A stretch of DNA of 9,316 nucleotides, taken from positions 1-9,316 of the forward strand of contig JANWJA010000059.1 in assembly GCA_025449615.1 (NCBI GenBank), in the 5' to 3' direction. Under the pieces are notes generated by a model. It ran no database searches. It saw nothing but the letters and a program-made list of their open reading frames with translations, and was not told where the DNA came from. The translations under genes were made by a program, and so were the position numbers. Shown piece by piece: positions 1 through 7,415 of this stretch; the stretch's first letter is position 1, and each line of letters opens with the position of its first letter. This stretch comes from Methyloceanibacter sp. (lineage in GTDB: Bacteria > Pseudomonadota > Alphaproteobacteria > Rhizobiales > Methyloligellaceae).

Positions 1-4
1 CGAC

Positions 5-367
5 ATGCAGCGCTCAATCGCATCCGCAATGATCGCTCTTGCGGTGTCTTCTGCTCATGCTGGTCCATTACCGACCGAGATTGGCGCTTGCACCGAGACA
101 TTGATCAAAGAAGTGACCACGCGCCTCGGCACGCCTGATAGCGGCACGGTCGTGCAATACGCGAACGGACCGATTCAGATTTCTTACGGGACGATCGCGC
201 CGGCCACGCGATCCAAGACCGGTGACAAAGTGAATGTGTGCCTGGTCAGCGTGCCTGAGAACTGCCCGCCCGGCGATGATCGCGGCAAAATCTACAAGGC
301 GACCAATCTCCGCACCAATGAGAGCTGGGAAGCTCCGGACTCCCAACATAGCTGCGGCGGAGCCTAG
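5..367 (+). CDS. Small secreted four-cysteine protein, function unknown
   Basis: A 120-residue protein with a clear Sec signal peptide: short basic start (MQR), hydrophobic stretch at about residues 4–16, and an AHA|G cleavage site after residue 19. The mature part is about 101 residues, with no membrane segment and four cysteines (29, 79, 87, 117), enough for two disulfides in the periplasm. The cysteine contexts are GACTETL, VCLVSVPENCPPGD and HSCGGA, the last at the very C-terminus. From memory this resembles a conserved uncharacterised family in Bradyrhizobium-like genomes; I know no assigned function and propose none. The gene converges on trxA with 33 bases between stop codons. Only four bases precede the ATG, so the ribosome binding site is not visible, and a start further upstream outside the window cannot be excluded. 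The signal peptide fits well from this ATG. Composition matches the neighbours. Confidence 0.8.
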   Translation: MQRSIASAMIALAVSSAHAGPLPTEIGACTETLIKEVTTRLGTPDSGTVVQYANGPIQISYGTIAPATRSKTGDKVNVCLVSVPENCPPGDDRGKIYKATNLRTNESWEAPDSQHSCGGA

Positions 368-378
368 GCCCCGCCGCA
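353..378. terminator. Hairpin between convergent genes, possible bidirectional terminator
   Basis: A perfect 8-bp GC-rich stem (353–360 TGCGGCGG pairs with 371–378 CCGCCGCA). It continues after one A·C mismatch with two more pairs around a CTAG loop. The stop codon of the plus-strand gene (365–367) sits in the loop region, and the trxA stop lies 23 bases beyond. Position and strength suggest a transcription end for both strands, but no T-tract follows on either side, so it is not a textbook intrinsic terminator. It could instead protect the mRNA 3' ends. Confidence 0.45.
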
Positions 379-400
379 TCAACGCGAAATCGTTGGGATG

Positions 401-736
401 CTACGCGGTGGCGAGATCGAGCGTCCCGCTGATCCAGTCTGCGAGCCGGCCCTTGGCTTGCGCGCCAGTATGGGTGGCGGCGAGCTGGCCATCCTTGAAG
501 ATCATTAGCGTCGGGATCGCACGCACATTGTAATTCGTAGGCGTGCGCGGATTCTCGTCGATATTCATTTTGGCGATCTTGACCTTGCCCTTGAGCTCGG
601 CCGCAATCTCTTCGAGAGCCGGCGCGATCTGCTTGCACGGGCCGCACCACTCGGCCCAGAAATCCACCACCACGGGGGTCGAGGATTTCAGCACCTCGGC
701 TTCGAAGGTGTCGTCGGAAACCGTGGTTGTGGTCAT
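401..736 (-). CDS. trxA: Thioredoxin TrxA
   Basis: A cytosolic thioredoxin that reduces protein disulfides and is itself recycled by NADPH thioredoxin reductase. The 111-residue length is normal for the family. Visible hallmarks are the WCGPC active site at residues 30–34, preceded by VVVDFWAE with the buried aspartate (D25), the cis-proline loop AIPTLMIF (P75), and the FKDGQ turn before the last strand. There is no signal peptide or extra domain. Two ATG codons are adjacent (739 and 736). An AGGAG at 743–747 lies 3 nt from the first and 6 nt from the second, so I prefer 736; starting at 739 would add one Met. It follows addA after 50 bases in the same orientation and may be read both from the operon and from a candidate promoter at 787–815. 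It ends convergently with the small secreted-protein gene. Confidence 0.96.
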   Translation of the reverse strand: MTTTTVSDDTFEAEVLKSSTPVVVDFWAEWCGPCKQIAPALEEIAAELKGKVKIAKMNIDENPRTPTNYNVRAIPTLMIFKDGQLAATHTGAQAKGRLADWISGTLDLATA

Positions 737-742
737 CATTTT

Positions 743-747
743 CTCCT
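743..747 (-). promoter_or_regulatory. Ribosome binding site of trxA
   Basis: AGGAG on the minus strand, the strongest Shine–Dalgarno match in the window. Its 6-nt spacing to the ATG at 736, against 3 nt to the ATG at 739, decides the preferred trxA start. Confidence 0.75.
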
Positions 748-751
748 GTCG

Positions 752-766
752 GGGCGGGTTCCGCCC
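752..766 (-). other. GC hairpin in the trxA leader
   Basis: On the minus strand GGGCGG, loop AAC, CCGCCC: a perfect 6-bp all-GC stem, extendable by two pairs if one base bulges. It lies between the addA stop codon and the trxA ribosome binding site, ending 4 nt before AGGAG. No T-run follows, so it is unlikely to be a strong terminator for the operon. An mRNA-stabilising or processing element that separates trxA from addA messages is a plausible alternative. The structure is seen; the function is inferred. Confidence 0.45.
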
Positions 767-786
767 GAATCTTCAACGTTGCTCCG

Positions 787-815
787 AACCTAGGAAACGG
801 TCCCCGGAACGTCAA
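787..815 (-). promoter_or_regulatory. Candidate housekeeping-sigma promoter for trxA
   Basis: On the minus strand TTGACG (815–810) is followed by exactly 17 nt and TAGGTT (792–787). The –35 matches five of six consensus bases. The –10 keeps the T, A and final T that matter most. It overlaps the last codons and the stop of addA and would start a leader of roughly 40–45 nt containing the hairpin at 752–766. Found by eye; one such match could be chance. Confidence 0.35.
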
Positions 816-3800
816 GGCTTGGCCCTGCTTGCAGCATGCGGCGCTCGGCGTCATCAAGCATATTTGATGGAATTTCCATGAGTTTGGGCCCGTCCGTCCA
901 AAGCAGAGCAGCCCGCACGGACTTCCCCGGGAACAGTCGCCGGAGAGCGAATCGGTAGGCCGCCAATTGCGCCTTATAGGCCTCTGCCACGTCTTCCGGT
1001 CGAGACGGCGGCGGCCGGTTGGTCTTGTAGTCGAGAATCAGGAGCTCATCGCCGAGCACGGCCAGGCGGTCGATCTGGCCGCTGAGTGCGACCGCCTCCG
1101 GCTCTCTGCGGAGGACGGCAACAACCGGCACTTCGGCCAGACTTCCCTCAGCGAACAGCGGAGCAAATTTGGGATCATTGGCGATGGCAAGCGTCTCCGT
1201 GATGATCTCGCTCCTGACCGCGTCCGGCAGATCGGCGCCGCGCGCCGCGACGAAGGCGCGCGCCGCGCGCTCGCGATTTTCGACGCCGAGCTCCGGCAGA
1301 TGCTGCAACAGCGCATGCACCAGGCGCCCGCGTTCGAAGCGCGCATTGTCTGCGAGCGCAGCCGGTCCGAGCGGAACCTGCTCGCCCTCGATCGCTGACG
1401 CCTCGATCTGTCCCACTGCAAGCCGCGAGGGGCGCAGCTCGAACGGCGATCGCTCCACTGGTGCTTGCGTCGTCGCCCAAGCGGGAAGATCGATCGCGGC
1501 ATCCTCTGGCTTTGCAGCCTCAGCGCTCTCGACCGGTTCGGCCGGTCTCTTCTCAATTCGCTGCACCTTCGTCCCGTTGAGACCTTCGGCAGGGTTCGAC
1601 AGTCCGGCGATGCCCGTCTTGATCAGATCGTACCAGCAGCCGTCGGGCAGCTTGGTCTTGCCCTGCCAACCGCAAATATAGAGTCGGTCTTGCGGGCGCG
1701 TCATCGCCACATAGAGCAGCCGGTGATATTCCTCCATCTCGGCATTGCGCACGGCGTCTTTGGCAGCATCGATCGCGTCGTGCTCCCGTTTGGCCACTGG
1801 CCAGATGAGATGACCAATCTCGCCGGGCGGCGCGCCCTGTCTTTCCAATTCGTAGAGTCGCGCGCCTGGCGGCTTCGGCAATTGGCACGTGTCCGGCAGA
1901 AACACGATAGGCGCCTGTAATCCCTTGGCGCCGTGCACGGTCATGATGCGAACCTCGTTGCGATCCTGCTCCATGTCGCGCTTCACTTCGAGATCGCCGG
2001 CGCGGAGTTCCGTGATGAAGCCCTGCAGCGACGGCGCCGCCTCGCGGTCATAGGCGAGCGCGAGACCGAGAAATTCTTCAATTGCTTCCGCCGCTTCCGG
2101 GCCAAGCCGCGTAAGTAGGCGCCTCCGCATCAATCCGGCTTCGGCGCCGAGCAGCTCGGCAAAGAATTCGTAAGGTGGCGTGAGATCCGTGCGCGACAGC
2201 CAGTCGGCGAGCCGCGCTTTGGCCTCGGCGAAGCGCGGATCCTCGGAAGATTTCAGCGCCGCCCACAGCGAATCTTTTCGCGTCGGCGCGATCGCGAATA
2301 ATGCATCGTCGTCGAGTCCGAAGAGCGGGCTTTTCAGCACCACCGCGAGCGAAAGATCGTCTTCCGGCATCAGCAGGAAATCGGCGAGCGCCACCAAGTC
2401 CTGCACCACAAGCTGCTGCATCAGCAGCATGCGGTCTGCGCCGGCGACCGGAACGCCGGCATGCTTGAGCGCGCGGATCATCGGCGTGGTGAAAGGATCG
2501 CGCCGCCGGACCAAAATGAGAATGTCCCCCGCTTTGACCGGTCGCCCTTCGCTCTCGAGCACGCCTCCCTGGGCGCCATTGAGCCAGGCCTTGATGGTGG
2601 AGGCGATGCGCTGGCAGAGCCGCTCCACCGCGCGCACGCTGCCGTCTTGATCCTTCCAAGGCTCGAAGGCGGGCACTTTGGGTGCGTCCGGCTCCTCCTC
2701 GATCTCCCAAAGCTCGACAAGCCCCGCCGCCTGTTTGCGATGGGCCGTGTGGCTGATCGTCGGCTCCAGCCAGGTGAGGCCCTTCGCCGCGGTATCTTGC
2801 GCGAACACGGCATCGACAGCCTGCAGGATCGGTTCTGTGGAGCGGAATGACAGCGTGAGCGGCACCGTGTGAAACGTAACTCCCACTGCTTCCGCCTTGC
2901 TCTTGAAAGCTCTCCCGGCCTCGCCGAAACGCGCCGGCACCGCGCCTTGAAAGCTGTAGATCGACTGCTTTTCGTCGCCGACGGCGAACAGCGTCCGCAA
3001 GACCTCGCTGCTGCCTTCGCCTGCGAAGAACTCCTCGGCCAGGGCTTTGATGATTTCCCATTGCTCGGGGTTGGTGTCTTGCGCCTCATCGACCAAAATG
3101 TGGTCGATGCCGCGGTCCATCTTGTAAAGCACCCAAGGCGCCGCTCCGGCTTTGACCAAGAGACTGACTGTCTTGACGATGAGATCTTCATAATCGAGCG
3201 CGGCTTCGGTTTTTTTTCGCCTCTCATATTCGGCATGGATTTCATTGGCGAGCACCAGCAACGCCACGCTCGATTCTGCGGCACGAATGTGCTCGAGCTT
3301 GAGGTCGGCGACACAATATTCATTTTGTGCCGCATTGAACGCCTCCCAAAGCTTGGGCGCCGCATCCGCCATGGCCTTGTTGCAGAGCTTCACCCGCTTC
3401 TTGTTCTCCGCCGTGCAGAAGATTGGCCGAAGCGCTGCGATGCGGCTCTCACCTTCCGCGTTCTTCGCAGCTTCAAGACCAAATTTCAGCATTTGATCCG
3501 CGGTCGTCGTTGCGTTCGCGGTGACGACACTGAGGAGCTCGTCGATCGACGAATTGCCCACGATGGAGGCCATCGTTTTGAGCAGGACCTGTTCACGATC
3601 ATGCTCGACGCCGAGCAGGCGTTTGAGCACCCTGCATTCCGCTTGGGCCCAGTCCGCGCCGAGGCCCTGTAAATGCCCAAGCGTCGCGCGCTCTTCCAGG
3701 GCCAAGTCGACCATGACCCGAAGTTGCGACTCCGCAGTGCGCCCTAACACCGTCGCCAAAGCCTCACCGGGCTGGCTGTCGCTGTCGGCGGCGATCCGGG

Positions 3801-4299
3801 TAATGATCGTATCGAAAGCTTCCGATCTCAGCAGCGTCGCTTCGCGTCCGTCGAGCACGCCGAAATTCGGTGCGATCCCGGCCTCGAGCGGAAACCGCTG
3901 CAGAACGCGCTCGCAAAAGCCGTGAATGGTATAGATCTTGAGGCCGCCCTTTGCCTCGAGCGTCCGCGCAAACAGCCGCCTCGCCCGATCGATCAAGTCT
4001 GGTTTAGACGCAGCTCCCGTCAAGGCTTCAATCCGCTTGCGTAAGCCCTCGGTCGAGTCGGTCGCCCAATTGGCAAGCTCCTTGAGCAGCCGATTCTCCA
4101 TCTCGGCCGCCGCGTTCTTCGTATAGGTGAGACACAGAATCCTTTCTGGTTCGACGCCTGCCAGCAAGAGCCGCAGCACCCGGCGCACTAGCACCGCGGT
4201 CTTGCCGGTGCCGGCATTGGCGGAAACCCACGCGGAAGCGTCAGGATCGGACGCGCGCGCCTGGTTCTCGTCGCGGAACAACGCCGTATCTTGGCTCAT
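790..4299 (-). CDS. addA: Double-strand break repair helicase–nuclease AddA
   Basis: The catalytic subunit of AddAB, the alphaproteobacterial counterpart of RecBCD, which unwinds and resects broken DNA ends so RecA can load. It is 1169 residues, the usual length. The N-terminal UvrD/Rep (SF1) helicase shows Walker A ANAGTGKT (27–34), TYTKNAAAEM (58–67), YTIHGF (123–128), Walker B VDEAQD (403–408), GDEKQSIYSFQGA (441–453), LSFRS (483–487), TVHGAKGLQ (787–795) and YVAMTRPQDRLY (863–874). A variable Ala/Glu/Pro-rich linker (about 911–950) leads to the C-terminal RecB-type nuclease with H995, D1077 (GQIDRL), D1090/K1092 (DYKTN) and Q1111. Both activities should be intact. The ATG overlaps the addB stop as ATGA, and GAGGA 6 nt upstream supports this start. 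The stop is TAG at 792–790. An A8 run lies at codons for residues 361–364. Confidence 0.97.
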   Translation of the reverse strand: MSQDTALFRDENQARASDPDASAWVSANAGTGKTAVLVRRVLRLLLAGVEPERILCLTYTKNAAAEMENRLLKELANWATDSTEGLRKRIEALTGAASKPDLIDRARRLFARTLEAKGGLKIYTIHGFCERVLQRFPLEAGIAPNFGVLDGREATLLRSEAFDTIITRIAADSDSQPGEALATVLGRTAESQLRVMVDLALEERATLGHLQGLGADWAQAECRVLKRLLGVEHDREQVLLKTMASIVGNSSIDELLSVVTANATTTADQMLKFGLEAAKNAEGESRIAALRPIFCTAENKKRVKLCNKAMADAAPKLWEAFNAAQNEYCVADLKLEHIRAAESSVALLVLANEIHAEYERRKKTEAALDYEDLIVKTVSLLVKAGAAPWVLYKMDRGIDHILVDEAQDTNPEQWEIIKALAEEFFAGEGSSEVLRTLFAVGDEKQSIYSFQGAVPARFGEAGRAFKSKAEAVGVTFHTVPLTLSFRSTEPILQAVDAVFAQDTAAKGLTWLEPTISHTAHRKQAAGLVELWEIEEEPDAPKVPAFEPWKDQDGSVRAVERLCQRIASTIKAWLNGAQGGVLESEGRPVKAGDILILVRRRDPFTTPMIRALKHAGVPVAGADRMLLMQQLVVQDLVALADFLLMPEDDLSLAVVLKSPLFGLDDDALFAIAPTRKDSLWAALKSSEDPRFAEAKARLADWLSRTDLTPPYEFFAELLGAEAGLMRRRLLTRLGPEAAEAIEEFLGLALAYDREAAPSLQGFITELRAGDLEVKRDMEQDRNEVRIMTVHGAKGLQAPIVFLPDTCQLPKPPGARLYELERQGAPPGEIGHLIWPVAKREHDAIDAAKDAVRNAEMEEYHRLLYVAMTRPQDRLYICGWQGKTKLPDGCWYDLIKTGIAGLSNPAEGLNGTKVQRIEKRPAEPVESAEAAKPEDAAIDLPAWATTQAPVERSPFELRPSRLAVGQIEASAIEGEQVPLGPAALADNARFERGRLVHALLQHLPELGVENRERAARAFVAARGADLPDAVRSEIITETLAIANDPKFAPLFAEGSLAEVPVVAVLRREPEAVALSGQIDRLAVLGDELLILDYKTNRPPPSRPEDVAEAYKAQLAAYRFALRRLFPGKSVRAALLWTDGPKLMEIPSNMLDDAERRMLQAGPSLDVPGTVS

Positions 4300-7200
4300 G
4301 GCGCGTCCTCATCTGCGGCGAGGATCGCCCATTCCTTGACGCGCGCCAGTTGCTCGTAAGGATCGTAGCGATAGGCAGTGTCGAAGGCTTTGCTAGCGCG
4401 CCGTTTCACCTCGTAGGGCGTGTTGGGATTGTTGAAATGTTCGATCAGCCTCGTGAGGCTTTCCAGTGCATTTTCGGCGAGCGCCTTCGCCGTTGTCGCG
4501 TCGGCAATGTCCTGCTGATCCCCGCCCTCGAGCCGTCCGGAAATGTAGATGTAAGTAAGGCCGCTCGGCTCAACTGCGCCCAGCGACCCGAATCCGCCCT
4601 TCGCCAGGATTGCCGCTTCAAGAGGAAGCTGCGGCGCCAGCAGGTCCATAACCCATTTTTCGCTTGGGGGCTTTCCGGTCTTGTAGTCGTAGATGGCGGC
4701 GCTGCCGTCGTTCAGAACGTCGATGCGATCTGCGATCGCTGTCAATTCGAATCCGCCACCCACGTCGATCATATGACTTCCCTTGATCTCGGCGTGGGTC
4801 TTCGCAAGCCGTGCCCGGCGTGAATGCTCCGTTGAGGCGAACCAACGCGCGAAGCGTCTGAATTGCGGCCGCCAGAACACGGTAGCGCGCGCATCGTCAC
4901 CGAAATTAGAGAGGGCCCGGTCGGCTGCCTCATTCAACTCGACCTCGATGTCGGCCGGAAGACTCTCGGAATGACGCCGGGCGAAATCTTGCAGCATGCG
5001 ATGGGCGACTTGACCGCGCAGCGCCGCGTCCAGTTCGGCCCCAATTGGCTTCAGCGGTTCGAGCTTGAGAATATGGCGGGCGAAGATCTCGTAAGGATTT
5101 GCGATCCATTTCTCGATGCGGGTCACGCTCAGTTTCCGCGGTCTGGCTTCAACGGGCGGACACGGCTTCGGGGCCTGGACCGGCTCGAAACCGGCAACCT
5201 TGTCGCGCGCCCGGCCCCAAGCCACCCAAGGCTGATCTGGAGCGAGCAGCGACTCGCTTCCCGCCGCCGCAGCCAACGCCGTCAGTCGCTGCAGCCAGCG
5301 CGATGGCACCGTCGCCACGCCGTCAACCTTCAGGGCGCGGGTCAGGTAAACGGTCTTTGCCCCCAGCCCTTGCGCAAAATCATGTGCCGAAAGTCCGATG
5401 CGCCGTTCCGGCGTCGGCAATCCGAGCTCGCTCAGCATCGGCCGGCTGAGCCAAGGCCCTGCATCTTGCGGCCGCGGCCAGGTTCCTTCGTTGAGACCAC
5501 CGAGAATGAGAACGTCGGGCTGCTGCAGCCTCGCTTCGAGCGGCCCCCAGATGAAGAGGCGCGGGTGAGTCTCTCGGCGTGGCCGCACCACTTCGCTCGA
5601 CACCAGGCCGCGATAGAAGCCGGGATACTCTCCAGCGTCGATATCGATGGTGCTGCCTTCGTCGATCAACTTCGCGAAGAGCAGGGAGAGGGCCTCTCCC
5701 GCGTCGCCCGCCCAAAACTTGGCTGCCGAGCCTGTCTCGTCGCGCGCCAGCCTCTCTGCGGTGGTGCTGTGGGCTTCGGCAAGTCTTGCGACGGAATGCG
5801 GTCCGGGAGCAGTTAGCAGATCGGTCAGTGGTGCAAAGGCTTCCTTGAGGTCCACCACCAGCCTCGCTAGCTCTCTCAGGGCCTTGTCCTCAGGCACCCG
5901 CCTCCGTCTGTCGCCATCTGCCTTCAGGCCGTCCAGCGCCGACTGAACCCCGTCCAGCCCGTGCCCGAGATAAACCTCCCGAAATAGCGCAAGCTCCAAG
6001 TCTCTCGCCACGGCGCGCATTACTCCCGCGCGCCGGTCCAAGAGGACCGCAGGGTGCTTGAGCAGGGCCATCAGCGCCCGCGGCGCGAAATCGGCATCGA
6101 CTGCCTCGAGCACCAGATCGAGGAACGCCCCGGGCACCGTTCGAACCACGGGCGTTCCAGCGGAATCATCGATGGTAAGACCGAAGCCCCCGAGCCTCGC
6201 CGCGACGCGGCGCGCGAGCGTCCGGTCGGGGGTGACGAGCGCAGCCGTCTTGCCTTTCGCTTCGATCGTCGAACGCAGGATCAGAGCGATGGCTTCCGCC
6301 TCGTCCTGTGCCGTCGGTGCCGCGATGATCTGCAACGACGACAATGCGGATCGGATATCCGGGGCCTCGCCAAGAAAATCCTGCCATCGTTCGGTGGTGT
6401 CGGAGGGGCGCAACGCCTCGCTGACGAAACGGAGCTTGGTCGACTGCACTGGGTCCGGCTCGGTCCCCGACACATATTTCACTTCATCGTGGGCGACGCC
6501 CAAATTCCGCAACAGCGCGGCCATGCCGGCTTGCGGATGCTCGGCATGATCGGCGACATGTTCCCAGCTCTCATCGTCGAGCGTGAGATCGAGTCCAGGC
6601 AGTACCACCGCGCCGTTCGGCAGCGAGGCGACCACTTGCAGCAGCCGCGCTGTCGCCGGCACCGTTCCCGTCGATCCTGCCGCGATCACCGGACCTCGCG
6701 GCGGCGAAGCGGCAAGCCGCTCTGCCTCCAACGCCATCAGCAATTTTTGCCGCGCGATCGGAGAGACGAGCTTGCGCCCTTCGAGATAACGCGGCCACGC
6801 ATCGGTAATCACCTTCAGGAACTCTACCGTGAGCTGCCAATGTGCTGAGAACTCCTCAGGCACGAGTGTGGCGAGCGATTCGAGATCCGCATTCTCGCTC
6901 TCGACGAAGTCCATCAGCCGCGCGAGTTCCGCCGCAAGCTTGGAAGCTTGCGCCGCGGTTGAAACCGGCGGAAGGCCCGACAGAAAGTCGTTTTCGGCTA
7001 CTATGGTCTGTCGCTCAGTCCTCTCTCCGGCGAGGATCAGCCGCATCAGCACCAGCCGCCGCTCCAGCATGCCGATGGTCGGCGCGCCGGCATCTGCGTC
7101 GACCCTGTCGCCTGCGAGCTCGTTTGCGAAGATGAGTGCCTCGTCCTCGTCGGGATCGCCCAGCGTGCGGATGCGCGGCAGCAAGAGCGCCTCGCCTCCC

Positions 7201-7415
7201 GATGCCGAAAGAAATGCATCGCGAAGGCCGCGCACGGCGCGTCGCGTCGGCAGATAGATGGTTGTCTGCGGCAGCGTCAGTTTGTCGGGTTTGGCCCCCC
7301 CGGCGACAGGCAATACGCCGTCGAGCACGGCTCTTGCGAGACCAGTGAGGAAGGGCGCCGAAGGCGGGATCGTATAAAGCCTCGGGCGCGAGGGTCTGCC
7401 GTCAGGCACCTTCAC
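4296..7415 (-). CDS. addB: Double-strand break repair subunit AddB (inactivated helicase plus nuclease)
   Basis: The partner of AddA. In the complex it supplies the second nuclease, which cuts the opposite strand, and a helicase-like scaffold. At 1039 residues it is typical of alphaproteobacterial AddB. Visible marks are a diverged helicase-like core with no Walker A, the family motif ILGGLNEGTWPRP (637–649), and a C-terminal RecB-like nuclease: SVTRIEKWIANPYEIFAR (763–780), H805 (AHRMLQDF), D896 (IADRIDV), D910/K912 (YDYKTGKPP) and Q929 (APQLPLEAA). Only one cysteine (752) occurs, so the four-Cys iron–sulfur cluster of Bacillus AddB cannot form. I choose the GTG at 7415, which overlaps murU by 14 bases; a GTG two codons later (7409) is an alternative. 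A GGAG lies about 13 nt upstream, too far to be convincing, so coupling to murU translation is likely. It ends in the ATGA shared with addA. Confidence 0.96.
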   Translation of the reverse strand: MKVPDGRPSRPRLYTIPPSAPFLTGLARAVLDGVLPVAGGAKPDKLTLPQTTIYLPTRRAVRGLRDAFLSASGGEALLLPRIRTLGDPDEDEALIFANELAGDRVDADAGAPTIGMLERRLVLMRLILAGERTERQTIVAENDFLSGLPPVSTAAQASKLAAELARLMDFVESENADLESLATLVPEEFSAHWQLTVEFLKVITDAWPRYLEGRKLVSPIARQKLLMALEAERLAASPPRGPVIAAGSTGTVPATARLLQVVASLPNGAVVLPGLDLTLDDESWEHVADHAEHPQAGMAALLRNLGVAHDEVKYVSGTEPDPVQSTKLRFVSEALRPSDTTERWQDFLGEAPDIRSALSSLQIIAAPTAQDEAEAIALILRSTIEAKGKTAALVTPDRTLARRVAARLGGFGLTIDDSAGTPVVRTVPGAFLDLVLEAVDADFAPRALMALLKHPAVLLDRRAGVMRAVARDLELALFREVYLGHGLDGVQSALDGLKADGDRRRRVPEDKALRELARLVVDLKEAFAPLTDLLTAPGPHSVARLAEAHSTTAERLARDETGSAAKFWAGDAGEALSLLFAKLIDEGSTIDIDAGEYPGFYRGLVSSEVVRPRRETHPRLFIWGPLEARLQQPDVLILGGLNEGTWPRPQDAGPWLSRPMLSELGLPTPERRIGLSAHDFAQGLGAKTVYLTRALKVDGVATVPSRWLQRLTALAAAAGSESLLAPDQPWVAWGRARDKVAGFEPVQAPKPCPPVEARPRKLSVTRIEKWIANPYEIFARHILKLEPLKPIGAELDAALRGQVAHRMLQDFARRHSESLPADIEVELNEAADRALSNFGDDARATVFWRPQFRRFARWFASTEHSRRARLAKTHAEIKGSHMIDVGGGFELTAIADRIDVLNDGSAAIYDYKTGKPPSEKWVMDLLAPQLPLEAAILAKGGFGSLGAVEPSGLTYIYISGRLEGGDQQDIADATTAKALAENALESLTRLIEHFNNPNTPYEVKRRASKAFDTAYRYDPYEQLARVKEWAILAADEDAP
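4306..4310 (-). promoter_or_regulatory. Ribosome binding site of addA
   Basis: GAGGA on the minus strand, 6 nt before the addA ATG at 4299, lying inside the last codons of addB. Together with the ATGA overlap it supports both independent initiation and re-initiation after addB. Confidence 0.65.

Noticed and set aside
752..766. The GC hairpin as an intrinsic terminator for addA
   Set aside because: No run of T follows on the minus strand; the sequence goes directly into the trxA ribosome binding site.
1251..1280. Alternating GC-rich palindromic stretch within addA
   Set aside because: Explained by Ala/Arg codons (residues near 1008–1020, RAARAFVAAR) in a GC-rich genome; no reason to call it a site.
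2078..3061. Long alternative minus-strand frames inside addA (also 2478–3365)
   Set aside because: These are out-of-frame readings of addA with Arg/Ser-rich, motif-free translations, while the addA frame carries all helicase motifs without interruption.
4863..5816. A 317-codon open frame on the plus strand opposite addB
   Set aside because: It lies entirely antisense to well-supported addB, the translation is Arg/Pro-rich with no recognisable domain, and long antisense frames are expected at this GC content.
6054..6848. A 264-codon plus-strand frame opposite addB
   Set aside because: Composition-driven shadow of addB: no motif, no ribosome binding site of note, and no room for an independent gene.
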